The position numbers were made by a program, and so were the translations under genes. A DNA stretch of 64,000 bases, taken from positions 5,308,008-5,372,007 of the forward strand of contig CM035362.1 of assembly GCA_020137815.1 (NCBI GenBank), given 5' to 3'. Shown piece after piece: positions 1-51,950 of the stretch. This stretch comes from Hormiphora californensis (lineage: Eukaryota; Ctenophora; Tentaculata; Cydippida; Pleurobrachiidae). Under the pieces are notes generated by a model that was not told where the DNA came from, did not search any database, and was given only the letters and a program-made list of their open reading frames with translations. The number at the start of each line of letters is the position of its first letter. The stretch's first letter is position 1.

Positions 1-984
1 ATTTTTGTACCCCACTATTGACTATTTATTGTAATAAACTTACCCTGACTTTAAGCGAGTAACCGTAAGTTTAGGGCAGTCCCAGGTACTTTCAAAACAC
101 GCACAATGTTTTTCTGGTTTCTTTGAACAACCCTGGCGTAGAGAAAAAAATCTTGAGAGATCCGTATCAACAAAACAAAACTGAGACAAATCGCAACACC
201 TTACCATGATAACTTTGTGATTAACTGATTCGACCATCGTACTTAGTATTTTCACTTCACGGGTGGTGGACTCTGAAGTGATTAAAAGTTAAGTAAAATA
301 CGCTATTCAAATTAGATTCGAAGGGTAGTTTAAAGTTTTCAGAAGGAGCAAACGCGAACAACGCAAATACAAATACAATTATAATTGTATCCCGCTTTTG
401 GGCCTATGCATTGTTAGTGCTAGGAGAACGCCGTTTCAATCAGTCGATTGAAGCAACGCACCCATCACCAACAACCTTCTGACCTGTAAATGTGCAACAT
501 AGCTCCAGAAACTCTGTTGAAACGAGAGGAACAAAAAGGAGAAGAATAAACGCCATCTTTCAACTTGAAAACCCTCCTAATAACAGTAGGGTCTGAGAAA
601 ACAAGATACGAGCGTTTTTTGAAAAAAAAAACGAAATCTGGCCGGTTTTTAATTTTGTCGGGGAAATTTTTTTGAAGTCAAATGCAGAGCAAAGCGCGGC
701 GCTGCGCGGCGCAGGAGAGTTTGATACGTTTACTAAGAGAGTTAGCGCGTTACGTTTAAATGGCAGCGTCAACGATATATAGGAGTGGCGCGCAGATGGA
801 GCTGGAACTGGCCAGACTTGAATTTTTTAAAAGTTCATTTCGCTTTTCAAAAAACGAAAGTTCGCGGCCCTCGCTGCGACGAAATTTGCTTATTTACAGC
901 TCTTGTAGACACACTTTCTTTTACCAAAATGACTTTTTGTGATTGTTGTCTCTCCTCAACTTCCTTTTCCTTCAGATCCTCGAT
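1..984 (+). other. 5' flank and leader of PSMD3
   Basis: No gene is recognisable before the PSMD3 start codon. The stretch is AT-rich, with a GC-rich patch near 700-720 that could belong to a core promoter. A polypyrimidine tract ending in TTCAG at 975 looks like a 3' splice site just upstream of the ATG, so a 5'-UTR intron is plausible. The short ORFs here have no recognisable features. Confidence 0.4.
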
Positions 985-3866
985 ATGGCCACTAAGAGCG
1001 CTCCCAAGAAAGCTGCAGAAAAGAAGAAGGTCGTAGAGACGAAGGATGTTGAGATGAAGGAGGTTGCCCCTGTGAAATCCCAGGCTGAGCTTGATGCTCT
1101 AACTATTGAGGACATCAAGGAACAAATCATCATTCTTGAGAAGAGTGTTGTAAGCAAGGAGCCTCGATTTGTGATGCGAGTCCTCCGACAATTAGCGTCT
1201 ACACGACGAAGGCTAAATGACTCGGTCCTCCGACAGCTCATTAAGAATCACCAGTCAGACTCGTATGATTTCAAGCAGACCTTGTTAGGCTATCTAGCTA
1301 CAACTGAAAGTGAAGATAAACCACAGTACAAGAGTGTCATCTCTGATGTTTATATTCACATGCTGACTCTGGTGTATCTCTTGGATAGTAAGAGGATCAA
1401 TGACGGTGTTCCTTGTGCCCAGGCTCTCATAAACAAGGTCATGTCGGTAAACAAGCCATCAATGCAGGCTCTCGGTGCACGATGCTTCTTCTACTACTCC
1501 CGGGCCTTTGAGCTGGCAGGACGACTACACGAGATCAGGACCATTCTGCACGGTCGACTGAGGACAGCAACACTCCGCCACGACAGTGAGGGTCAGGCTC
1601 AACTCCTAAACCTTCTCCTCAGGAACTACATCCACTACAGTTTGTATGAGCAGGCTGAGAAGCTGATCAGCAAGACAACATTCCCGGAGACTGCTAACAA
1701 CAATGACAGTGCCCGGTATCTCTTCTACCTGGGCAAGATCAAGGCCACCCAACTGGAGTACTCTGAGGCGTTCCAGAACCTCAATCAGGCCATTCGAAAG
1801 GCCCCCCAGAGCACTGCCATCGGCTTCAAGCAAGCTGCCACTAAACTCCTTGTTGTGGTACAGCTGTTGCTCGGTGAAGTGCCCGACAGGCTGATTTTCC
1901 GAGATCAGCACCTCAGGCTGGCACTCCAGCCTTACCTGCAGTTGACCCAGGCTGTCCTGGCTGGAGATTTGGGAAGTTTTGTTACCGTTCTGGAGAGGAA
2001 CAGCGAACAGTTCACCAAAGAGGGCACAATGACGTTGATCAACCGACTCCGACATAATGTCATTAAAACAGGTATGCTACTAATTATTAATTCATTAATT
2101 AAATAATAACAATATGCTATTACACATTATTTGTTTATCTAGATTTTTGTCTAATGTATGATTTTTAGGTGACTGATTGAAAGATTCATTGTTGCTCGAT
2201 ATTCTTAACTATCTTTGTCGTCTCCTTTGGTCGGATTTAGGACCTTTTTTAACCCATTAGGTATTACTGTCCCCTGGCCTTCTTATATTCTCTATATCAT
2301 TACTCGCCATCTTTCTCTATTTTCCGGCCATCATCTCTCCCTCCCATCCCCAGGGGTGGGGAGGGGCGAGAGGTTGGGGAGGAGTAATTGTCGATGGCTC
2401 CATAGTTCCCATTCCTAAAAGGATAATATTGAATTTATCGGTCCTGGACGTGCAATCTTCCACAGACAGTGTTGGTGCATATTGCATATGTTGTTGGTGC
2501 ATATTGCATATGTTTAAAAACAGGTTGGGTGTCACACAAAATTTAATTTTCAAATTCTTGGAAACAGTTGAAAAAGTAGGAGAGAAACTAGATAAGAGAA
2601 TTATCTTTTTTTCACCTTCTACTTTTCACGGGGCAAGTTCACGTTTCCCCCATCTCGTCTTGGTCGTTTGTTTATTTTTCGACGTTCACCACAGACGTTT
2701 CCAGTGATCTTTGAATACTCTGAAAGTGGCCGGCGAATTGAATAATTGAATAAGAGGAAGAGAGATGAAATAAAGTAGCATTATGTAGCATGTATGTTTG
2801 GGCCTTTAAAATAACAAATTAAGCCGTCAAGTAGTTAAAAAGTCACGGCACTCTTTGTTATTCGGCTCATTTCACGTCTGCGTGTTGAGTTGCTCCCTTT
2901 CGGTCATCTTTGACACTGAAAATTATGGTGTTTTATAACGGTCTAAGAGGTGACGAACGTGATAGGCCATGAAAGTTACAAAGAAAATGTCGACCTTGTG
3001 AATGATGTTAGTTTACTTTCCCTATTTGAATAACGAATTAATTGTAGTCATTCTTTATTATAATTATTAATTATTTATTATAATTATTTCTTAATTAATT
3101 GTCTTCATTCTCACCATCTTTTCAGGTGTTTAATCTCCTTCTCTTTGCAGGTATTAAGAGTGTTGCCCTCAGTTACAGTAGGATCTCTCTTACTGATGTT
3201 GCGGAGAAGCTCCAGCTGGACAGTCCTGAGGATGCTGAATACATCATTGCAAAGGTAAAATTATGCAGGGTGGCCACTAAATTATGAGTGAGGTGAGCTA
3301 CGGCTCATGTCCTTATTCATAATTTACAGGCCACCCTGTATACAAAAAAAAGGTGTACAGGGTGTCATATCGTGTAGCCTTAGTTGTTGGAGTGGCATTA
3401 ATGTGTATACTTTTCTTAGTTATGATTTTTTGCCGATGTTCTAATGGATTCTTGATTTCCGCGATTGGTTTTCCACGTGGATTGGATATTTGAGTTTAAG
3501 TTCCCCCCCCCCCCCCCAAGTTTCCACGTACATGTCCTCGATGGTTGCCTAGCTAGACTGTGTTTTGCGCCCCCCACGTAAAGGAGGGTTAGAACGTTCA
3601 ATAGTTGATCCGATCGTATTTTCAGTCCATCAGGGATGGTGTAATTGAGGCGAGTATAAACCACGAGAAGGGATACATGGAGACCCACGATAGTGTTGAC
3701 ATTTACCGGAGTGAGGAACCTCTGAAGGCGTATCACGCTAGGATCCGGTTCTGCTTGGACATCCACAACCACAGTATCAAGGCCATGAGGGTGAGTTCTG
3801 ATGAGTTTATGGGGGGAGGGGAGACTAGAGGGAGGGAGGAGAAGAAAGAGATGAAAGATGAGATGA

Positions 3867-3939
<73 letters not shown>

Positions 3940-6645
3940 GAGCTACGGAGCGAGAGGGTTCGATAGGAGACTCTGTCGTGTAATATCTTTACACGTTTAT
4001 CTTGATTCTTCGTCTCTCTTCTCGCTATCTCTCTCTCGTCTCCTTCTCTCTCTCTCTCTCTCTCTTCTCTCTCTTCTTCTCCTCTCTCTCTCTCACGTGC
4101 ATATATCACAAAGGAGCTAGGGTACCCCCGTGCCCCACCTAAATGTATTATGCAATATAACCGAGTAGTAAGGTCGACGACTGATATGCAATCAAGCCTC
4201 GATTTACTGGACCCTCGATTTACCGGACCTTGATTTACTGGACCCTCGATTTACCGGACCTTGATTTACCGGACCCTCGATTTACCGGACCTTGATTTAC
4301 CGGACCTTGATTTACCGGACCCTCGATTTACCGGACCCTCGATTTACCGGCTGGACATATTTCCCTCAATTAGCAATTCATGTGAAATACAACCTATTCA
4401 TTTATGTAATGTACGGTTCATTTATTATTTCCCCCGAGCATCCCGGTAAATCGGGGTCCGACTCTGTGTGTAACAGTATCGCGTGAGAAAGTGGGGTATG
4501 TCGAATGCGGGCCACGCGGGGTAATATTCTATTTCTTCTATTCTGTTCACTTTTAGTAAGGAATATCGTGGCGCCCCTGAATATATGCGGTGTCAGCATT
4601 ACACATTAGTTTCATGTTGCTCCACGTTTTGTTCCGGTGTCGTTTTGGAGTATAATAATCCTGTCAAGATTTTTAAGACTCTTTTCTTCGCATCCATAGT
4701 TTTTAGCGGCTAGCATTGTTGTTTTGTTTTCTCTCCCCTATAAAATGCCCTTGGTTTAAACCAAGTTAAACCGGTTTATTGAACAAGGATCTACAACCTG
4801 GAGTTTTACTTCTTGATACGCCCCCCCCCCCCACCGCCTAGGAAGTATAATAGTGTCTGCTGTTCAGATTTTGGTAAAGGCGGACGGGGTGGAAACTGTG
4901 TAGGTGGGGGGGGGGGGGGTCACGTCCGGGGCGTGGGAGGTCATTCATATCTCTTCTCGGAACCCCGCCTTAATTGATACTTGGTTCAGTTTCTTCAATG
5001 AATTGAATTTGATTTAACGGTCATGACTCGTGAGAGAAGTGATAGCTTTGACTAAATTCAAGTCCCTAGTTTTGGCCCTTCTCAGACTGCTGATTTCATT
5101 CGGCCGATAGTTTGCAGTAACTTTGTTTTCTAAGAAAAAGAGAAGGCCCTTGTCCAGTTTCAGCTGATCTATCAGACCCTCTAGCTCAGAGTGTGCTCGC
5201 CCATTTTATGAAATAACATTGCGGTGTAAGCCACACGATTTTTTAGATGTAATTACTTTACTTGTGGCTTTGTTTGTTCTACTTCAATACCAGGAACCGA
5301 CCGAATCAGGAAATACTGGTCCCTGATTGGCTGATAACCAGTCACGTGACCTAAATAACGAGTTCTGACTAGTTGTTTACTTGTTTCGGTCGGTTCCTGT
5401 TCAATACAAGTGGCAAAATTATGATTGGATTCTTGGAAGTCTTTAGAGTCTTTAGGGAGTTACCTCATATAACAGTAGTACGGCAAATAATATCTTTGTG
5501 TCAGAATTCTCAGAATTCTCAGTTGGGCCATAATAGCAGTTAATTGTAAATCACCACGACATATTAATGGTCCTCCAACCCGGTACGCTAAGAAGAAGTC
5601 ATTAAATCTAGGACGAACCAGGCGGCAGCTTTCTCAACGTCTTGACTCAGTATCACCGTAAAATTGATTTTATATTCCCCGTTATAGTAGGGACGAATCT
5701 TAATTTTTTGACTCACTATTTGGTGGAAAGCAAATTCCGGTTGTAACCCACCTATTTTGACCCGCTGAACACGATCCCGTTCATAGGCAAGCTCGCAAAA
5801 GTGGAGAAAATGCCCAAATCGGCCACGCCCTTTTACCTGTATTTTCAGCCTGTAGCCAAAAACATAAATCCTCTTAGAATAGGAGTAGAGACAAATCTGA
5901 GGGCACTAAAGTGATCAGCGCCCTCGCATTAGTGGGGGTAGGTGCTGGAATTAAGTCTCTATCTCATCTGGTTAATTGGATAATTGGATAATTAGGTTTG
6001 CACTAACCTTTTTTTGGCATTGGTATAGCCATTGGAATGGTTAGGATTTTTCATGGCGCCATTTGTGGGCAATAGCCATTTAGGGGGGGTCGACGTGATT
6101 TTTTAAGCTCTATCCCCAAACCCCTTTAGCCGTTATTGGGCCTAAACGACCCAAAAAAAGGGGAAAAAAAAAAAAAAAAAAAAGCCCAATTTTGAGATCG
6201 TTTAGGCCCAATACGGCAAACGGTTGGAGATAGAGTTAAAAAGCCCACGTCGACCCCCCATAACTTGGCCTTGCCCACAAAAAGGCGCCAGTGAAAAAAT
6301 TTTAAACCATTCTAAGTGGCTTTTGCCAATAGCCAAAAAAAAAGTTAGCACAAACCCAATTTCCAATTTTCTAATTAACCAGATGAGATAGGATTAAATT
6401 TTACACCTACCCCCCCTAATGCGAGGGGGCCCGATCACTTAGTGCCCCAATTTTTTCTATCCCATTCTAAGAGGGTTTATGTTTTGGCTACAGGCTGAAA
6501 ATACAGGTAAAAGGGGGGGGCCCATTTGGGATTTTCCCACTTTTCGAGCGCCTTTTTTTAAAGGGTCGGCAAAGGGAAAATAGGGGGGTTAACCGGAATT
6601 TTTTCCCCAAAAGTAGCACCCTTTTTTAAAGGGTTTTTCCCTAAA

Positions 6646-6738
<93 letters not shown>

Positions 6739-6833
6739 ACCCCCAAAAAAAAAAAAAAAAAAAAAAAAAAAATAAAAAAAAAAAAAAAAAAACAAAAAAA
6801 AAAAAAAAAAAAAAAAACCCCAAAAAAAAAAAA

Positions 6834-6890
<57 letters not shown>

Positions 6891-7447
6891 AAAAAAAAAA
6901 CCCCAAAAAAACCCCCCAAAAAAAAAAAAACCCAAAAAAAAAAAAAAAAACCAAAAAAAAAAAAACCCCCAAAAAAAAAAAACCACACCCCCCCCCCCCA
7001 ACCCCCCCCCCCCCCAAACCCCCCCCCCCCCCCCCCCAAACCCCCCCCCCCCCCCCCCGGGTTTTTTTAAAAAAAAAATTTTTTGCAAAACTTCCAAATT
7101 AAAAAAGATTCCCGGAAGTAACTTAAAAAACAAATTCAAAAATGCCCCAAAAATAAGCAACACATCCCTCCCCCTTTTTTATCTTCATTTAAATCCCAAA
7201 ACTCAAAACTATTCCCACTATTGCATATATTTCTACAAGCACTGGTAACCACAGAAATTATTGAAGTCCCAAACTTGTGTCTTGTCCCTTTAGCACACTA
7301 GAAACTCACCCCTCTCCCCTTCGCAGATTCCCACCCAAGTCCTACAATGATAGCCTTGAGGACGCTCAGAAGCAGAGGGAACGCGAACAACAGGACTTGG
7401 AATACGCCAAAGAAATCGCGGAGGAGGAAGATGATGGACTGCTCTAA
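985..7447 (+). CDS. PSMD3: 26S proteasome non-ATPase regulatory subunit 3 (Rpn3/PSMD3)
   Basis: Subunit of the 19S regulatory particle lid, a PCI-domain scaffold protein of the ubiquitin-proteasome system. Four coding exons are seen: 985-2071, 3151-3254, 3626-3790 and about 7328-7447, about 491 residues in total (human about 534). The start ATG at 985 opens a Lys/Ala-rich N-terminus ([15 protein letters not shown]). Exon 1 carries the TPR-like helices and most of the PCI domain. Exon 2 has [20 protein letters not shown] and exon 3 has [15 protein letters not shown] and FCLDIHN, all near-identical to animal PSMD3. The last exon encodes [20 protein letters not shown] and ends in an acidic tail before TAA at 7445. 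Exons 1 to 3 join in phase. Exon 3 ends in phase 0, but the acceptor CAG at 7324-7326 leaves one extra base (A at 7327) before the conserved TTC codon. This is either a sequence error in a poor region or a real frameshift. Introns are 1079, 371 and 3536 bp and hold repeats. Confidence 0.93.
2072..3150 (+). other. PSMD3 intron 1
   Basis: Begins GTATGC and ends CTTTGCAG. AT-rich filler with no gene. It contains a local tandem duplication (TGTTGGTGCATATTGCATA near 2471-2510) and AT-rich TTAATTA runs before the acceptor. Confidence 0.7.
3266..3338. mobile_element. 73-bp hairpin MITE in PSMD3 intron 2
   Basis: Imperfect inverted repeat whose ends read CAGGGTGGCC and GGCCACCCTG, with AAATTATGA mirrored inside. 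It starts 12 nt after the exon 2 boundary. The termini resemble those of the large hairpin at 39417-42041 (GGTGGCCCATAAATTATGAG), so the two are probably one family. CAGGGTG ends are typical of Tc1/mariner-related elements. A TA follows the right end, but the left flank is TG. Confidence 0.6.
4197..4460. mobile_element. Pogo-like inverted-repeat remnant with amplified end
   Basis: About nine tandem copies of a 15-16 bp unit (GATTTACCGGACCCTC and variants) followed by a unique spacer and, at the far side, the inverse CGGTAAATCGGGGTCCGACT. The unit is the terminal repeat of the CAGTCGGACCCCGATTTA family that recurs across the window. One end therefore seems to have expanded into a small array. 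Confidence 0.6.
5291..5399 (+). mobile_element. 109-bp hAT-type MITE, copy 1
   Basis: Ends CAGGAACCGACCGAA and TTCGGTCGGTTCCTG form the terminal inverted repeat. The interior holds CACGTG flanked by ATTGG motifs. It is flanked by a perfect 8-bp duplication TTCAATAC (5283-5290 and 5400-5407), which is the hAT-type target duplication length. Confidence 0.9.
5750..6580. repeat. Large inverted repeat (arms about 400 bp)
   Basis: The sequence from about 5750 to 6150 returns in reverse complement from about 6180 to 6580, with centre near 6160 in an A-rich run. The left arm reads cleanly. The right arm matches but has many lengthened or shortened homopolymers, as expected from poor consensus calling after a hairpin. 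Confidence 0.75.
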
Positions 7448-8664
7448 ATGTGTTTGTGAGAGATGAGAGAGGAAATTGGGCCACAAAAATTTAGGAAATT
7501 ATTGCGTTTCCATTAAATTTGATAAAAAAGTTGCTACAGTCGGACCCCGATTTAGTGGCACCTCGATTTAGTGGCAGGATTTTTTCCCCCGAATATAAGA
7601 AAATTAACATTATTTGAACCCGATTTAGTGGACACCCCCGATTTAGTGGACAAAAACCCCTTTTCCCCCGAGGGGCCCCAAAACGGGGCCCCGACGTTAA
7701 AATTTTGGGGTTTTATTTTGAAGAACAAAAAAAATCTATATATATAAGGGTTGGTTTCCTCAAAAAATTTAAAATAGCGGGCAGAAGCGGCACCCGTTAG
7801 GAATATGTGGGTTTAAAAAAATTTGAAATGCCACTGACTGTCAAAAAACCCGGTTTAACAGGGACCTATCCTTTCCCAATTTTCAAAATATTTTTTTAAA
7901 AATAGGGGTGGGGGGGGTTAAATGGGGATTTTGGGGGGTTTAAAAAGGAGGCTAACAAGGGTGGTCCGGGGAAAAAAACCCCTATAAAATCCCCTAATAT
8001 TATTTTTACTTTTTTTTGGAAAATGTATGTTTTTGGAAAAAAAAACCCATGGGTTTTTTGGGAAAATCACCCTTTTTTTTGGGGGTTTATAAAAGTTTTG
8101 TTTATAAAGGGGGAAAATTTTAAGGGTTTTTGGGAAAAAGAAAAAAGCGGTGTTTTAGAAAAGCTCCCGGGCCCAAGTCAATTTTCTAAACAAATTTTTC
8201 GAAAACTTTGTTCATACTTTTCAACCTTAAAAGGCAAAAAATTAAAGCTTTTTTGAAGGAGGTGGTGGGGTCGCCAATGTGTAACAACACATGTTTTAAA
8301 ACATTTTAAACTTTTAAACTAGTGTTACAAAAACTGTCTTTTGGTTTTTTCTCCTCCCCCCTTTTTTTCCCCAAACTCTTTACTCTCCCTTTTTTCTTCA
8401 TTTCTCTGGGTCTCTTTTCTGTCCCCTTTTGGCTCCCCTTTTTTCTACCCCTTTTTCCCCCCCTTTACCCCTTTTTTTTTCCTTTGTGGGAATTACTATA
8501 CCCTTTTTTTTTTAAAGGGAAAGGGAAAAAAGGGGGCCCTTTCTATAAAATTTTCCCCCTTAAAAAAATTCCCCCCCTTTTCTTTTTTTTTCCCCTTTTT
8601 CTCTTTTCTTCTCTTTTCCTCTTCACTTTCTCTCTTCTTTTCCTTTTCTCTCTCACTCTCTTTT

Positions 8665-8703
<39 letters not shown>

Positions 8704-9120
8704 CTTAACCCTTTTTTTTTTCTATGCCAAAATATGTGCATAATCTCATGAAAATTTTTTTACCCAGGTAGAAGCAGGTTCCCCCCGGGTCGCCCCCCGT
8801 TAAAAGGGAGAAAGGGGGGAGGGAGGGGCGAGGTTTTGGGTTTTTTTTAAACCCCCCTTTTTTAAAAAACCCCCCCCCCTTTTAAAATTTTTAAAAAATT
8901 CTCCTAATACTATTCCCCTTATCCCCCTGAAAAACATAATTTTGACTCGATGTGGTATATAAATAAACCCCAAATGGTCATCCAATAAAAAAATTACCTC
9001 CTTTTAAAAGGGTTAAAAAATTATCCCGATAGTCCCCCCCTCGCCCCCTCCTTGAATGGGTCCCCCAAAAATTTTTCCCAAATTCCCCTTTATTTTCCCC
9101 CCCCTCGTCCCTTGAATAGT
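6160..9120. other. Suspected low-quality consensus region
   Basis: Homopolymers are greatly over-represented here, with long A tracts at 6650-6985 and C tracts to 7060, and AAAA, CCCC, GGGG and TTTT runs throughout to about 9100. Poly-Phe and Gly readings are artefacts of this. Only PSMD3 exon 4 is interpretable. Frames in this stretch should not be trusted. Confidence 0.7.
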
Positions 9121-9166
9121 TTGAACTGTCCACTGTGCGAAGTGTGTGAGTAAATATTTTCCTATA

Positions 9167-9265
9167 CAGTCGGACCCCGATTTATTGGCCCCCGATTTAG
9201 TGGCACCCCGATTTAGTGGCAGGATGTTTTTCCCCCGATGATGCCACTAAATCGGGGTCCAACTG
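9167..9265. mobile_element. Pogo/Tc1-mariner-like MITE, TA-flanked
   Basis: Starts CAGTCGGACCCCGATTTA and ends AAATCGGGGTCCAACTG, with TA immediately on both sides (9165-9166 and 9266-9267). The interior repeats GATTTAGTGGCA. TA duplication and a CAGT terminus are typical of the Tc1/mariner/pogo group. It is non-autonomous. Confidence 0.75.
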
Positions 9266-10039
9266 TACTATGGTTTCGGGCAATAGTAATCAGTTTGTAT
9301 ATTTTGCCCCAGAACTTGTCGGTTCTGTGATGACTTTGTCCAGCTCTCAGGAAGCAATATATTGGAAAATTATACGTCCTATTTTTTGAAGATTTTGAAA
9401 ATCGGGGAACTGGGAGCTCTCTCACTCGGCCATTGAAAGTATGTTCCATGTCTCTTCCTCTCTGTAGCTGTGTGTTATTATACAGCCTATACACGAGAGT
9501 CTGAACTAGACTAACCCTCTGTAAGAGCAAGGTGAGAGAGGGTCAAGCACGGCAAGCCTCACATATTTTTACGTTCCCATTATATTATTCATACTGTGTT
9601 TGTTATGTTCTAAGTTCTAACCCTCCTTTACATGTTTGTGCGGAGCGCACGAAAAAGGGTCGAGCTAGACAACAGACAACAGTGCTGGATAGATTAGAAG
9701 GGTCGATCTAGGCAACACGTTTGATACGGTCCATTGAACACGTTTGAAACGGTTCATTGAACTCGTTTGATACGGTTCATTGAATATTGCAGACTATTGT
9801 AATTCTATTACTCCGATATGGAGCCAGCGGTTCCTTTCTATTGGACAATATTCAATTATTGCTATATATATTACATTCTCTCCCTCTCACCGTTCCTAGA
9901 TCCCTATCGCTCTCCCCGTTTCTCTCCCTCTCTTTTTCCTCTCCCTCTCCTTTTCTAAAGCCAATCCCATATTTTTTCTGTTTATTCTATCCCCGCTCAT
10001 GGGCCGTCTCTTCAGATTGTCACATACACGTCCTCTATT

Positions 10040-10250
<211 letters not shown>

Positions 10251-10346
10251 TCCATCCGAAATTCCGACACCCCTCTCCGTTTTACATAGCCCAGAGAGAG
10301 TTGATCATATATTCTGTATTATGTGGAATGAGAGACCAAGGTTGAT

Positions 10347-45847
<35,501 letters not shown>

Positions 45848-45866
45848 CAACATACCATTTCTCCAG

Positions 45867-45932
45867 GAAGACGACCCGAACATAACCTACGACTTCGATG
45901 GACCTGGCGTGGTATTTTGTATTCAAAAGTGA
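45867..45932 (+). CDS. Possible alternative terminal exon of the receptor
   Basis: After a good acceptor (TTTCTCCAG) the phase-0 frame reads EDDPNITYDFDGPGVVFCIQ then K and TGA. It fits directly onto exon 28, which ends in phase 0, giving a shorter tail. It does not fit in phase after exon 29. Confidence 0.4.
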   Translation, partial: EDDPNITYDFDGPGVVFCIQK

Positions 45933-46696
45933 GATCTGGCACGTCGAGAGAGAAGTGAGGCCTTCCTGAAACACTTTTGTCACCCGAGGAACAATGTATA
46001 ATAGCCATCACTGGGGTTTACCACGGCCATATATAATCTATGTTATAGTTCCCTAGATCTGCTTATTAGGGTTATAGTAAGTTAAAGACTGCGATATAGA
46101 GGTATATGGAGAGAAGTTACCTATTATATTGGCTGGGCTATACTGCATCTATGAGGACTGTTAACCATTTCTACAGGGGGTCTTTCACGAAACAGTTAGG
46201 ACCGAAGTTAGGACCGGTCCCAGCGTAGTTAGGACCAAAATTTGCAATGTGGCTTTCACGAACGGCCAAAGTTAGGACCGTTTTTAGAGAGTTAGGACCG
46301 GTCCCAACTTTCGGTCCTAACTCCGGTCCCAGCGGTGTAATTCGACACATTAATTGCGTGATGCCCCACGTGACTACCTTTCCCGCGGTCCTAACTATCA
46401 AAAAAGATCCCAACTCTCTAATTTGCGGTCCCAACTCCGGTCCCAACCACTAGGATTTTGGTCCTAACTCTCCCTAGAGTTAGGACAGGTAAAAGCTGTC
46501 CTAACTCTCATTTGGGACCAAAATGCGGTCCTAACTTTGACAGGTGAAGCCATAATGTGCATTCGAGCACCATGAGTGTACACTTTTATGGAATCTCAGC
46601 CGCAGTTTTAATGAAAACAACACAACTTCCATTCCCAAGACAACCTCCGATTGTTTCAATCTTTATAAATTTAAAATTAACTATTTGTTAACTCCT

Positions 46697-51091
<4,395 letters not shown>

Positions 51092-51161
<70 letters not shown>

Positions 51162-51440
51162 TATGAAGGAATAGAGTGAGAGATAAAGAGAGAGATGAAC
51201 AGGGAGAGAGGGTGAGACAGAGAGGGTGAGATAAAGATAGAAAAAGAGATGTAGAGAGAGAGGGAGAGGGAGAGAGAGACAGATAGGGAGAGAGATACAG
51301 AGAGTGAGATATGGAGGGAGAGAGTGAGAGAGAAAGAGAGATGAACAGGGAGAGAGGGTGAGATAGAGATAGAGATGTGTAAAGAGAGAGTTAGAGAGAT
51401 GGCGAGGGAGGGAGAGACGGAGAGAGTGAGAGAGATAGAG
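51092..51440. repeat. (GA)n and GA-rich tract at the 3' junction of LINE copy 2
   Basis: Pure GA to about 51158, then degenerate GA-rich DNA with GATA and GGTGAGA variants. It starts exactly at the retrotransposon 3' end. Confidence 0.93.
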
Positions 51441-51950
51441 AGAATACTGGTGTATTCATTGATATATGAATACTATTCATACACCAACTTGACTGGAAAT
51501 TCCACCTGCACCCTTCTGTTGAGAATGTCACGTGATCATGTTTATACTCGTGTCAGTCTACCTGATTCATAAATGGCTATTGGTGATCACGTGTTTGTTT
51601 ACCTATTGGTTTTCAACACTCACATGGGTCACATGCGACTTTAGGACTGCGTGAGTTACGGTCCTAACTTCAGTTTCGTGAAAGCCAAAATAGAGAGCAT
51701 TGGGATAATTACCCTCCCCGCCTACCCCCAACTTCTGTTCGTGAAAGCCATTTCAAAAAAGTCCTAGTGCAAAATCGGTCCCAAAAAAGTTAGGACCGAA
51801 GTGTTCGTGAAAGACCCCCTGATATCAAGGCATGAGAAAAAGTTGAGAAAACTGTGGTAGTGTACAATGTACAGTGTAATATACACTGTCAAATGTGTAT
51901 ATATAATTGTGCACTGTGCAATAGTTACACTGTTATATAATGCTGCATTT

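Larger units (their letters stand above)
3791..7327 (+). other. PSMD3 intron 3, repeat-filled
   Basis: Holds (GA)n at 3870-3934, a CT-rich run near 4040-4095, an array of GATTTACCGGACC units (about 4197-4345), a hAT-type MITE (5291-5399), a large inverted repeat (about 5750-6580) and a poly-A/poly-C block (6640-7060). No gene was found in it. Confidence 0.7.

Noticed and set aside
6558-7163. Long minus-strand ORFs rich in Phe and Gly
   Set aside because: They are translations of poly-A and poly-C runs in poor-quality sequence, not genes.
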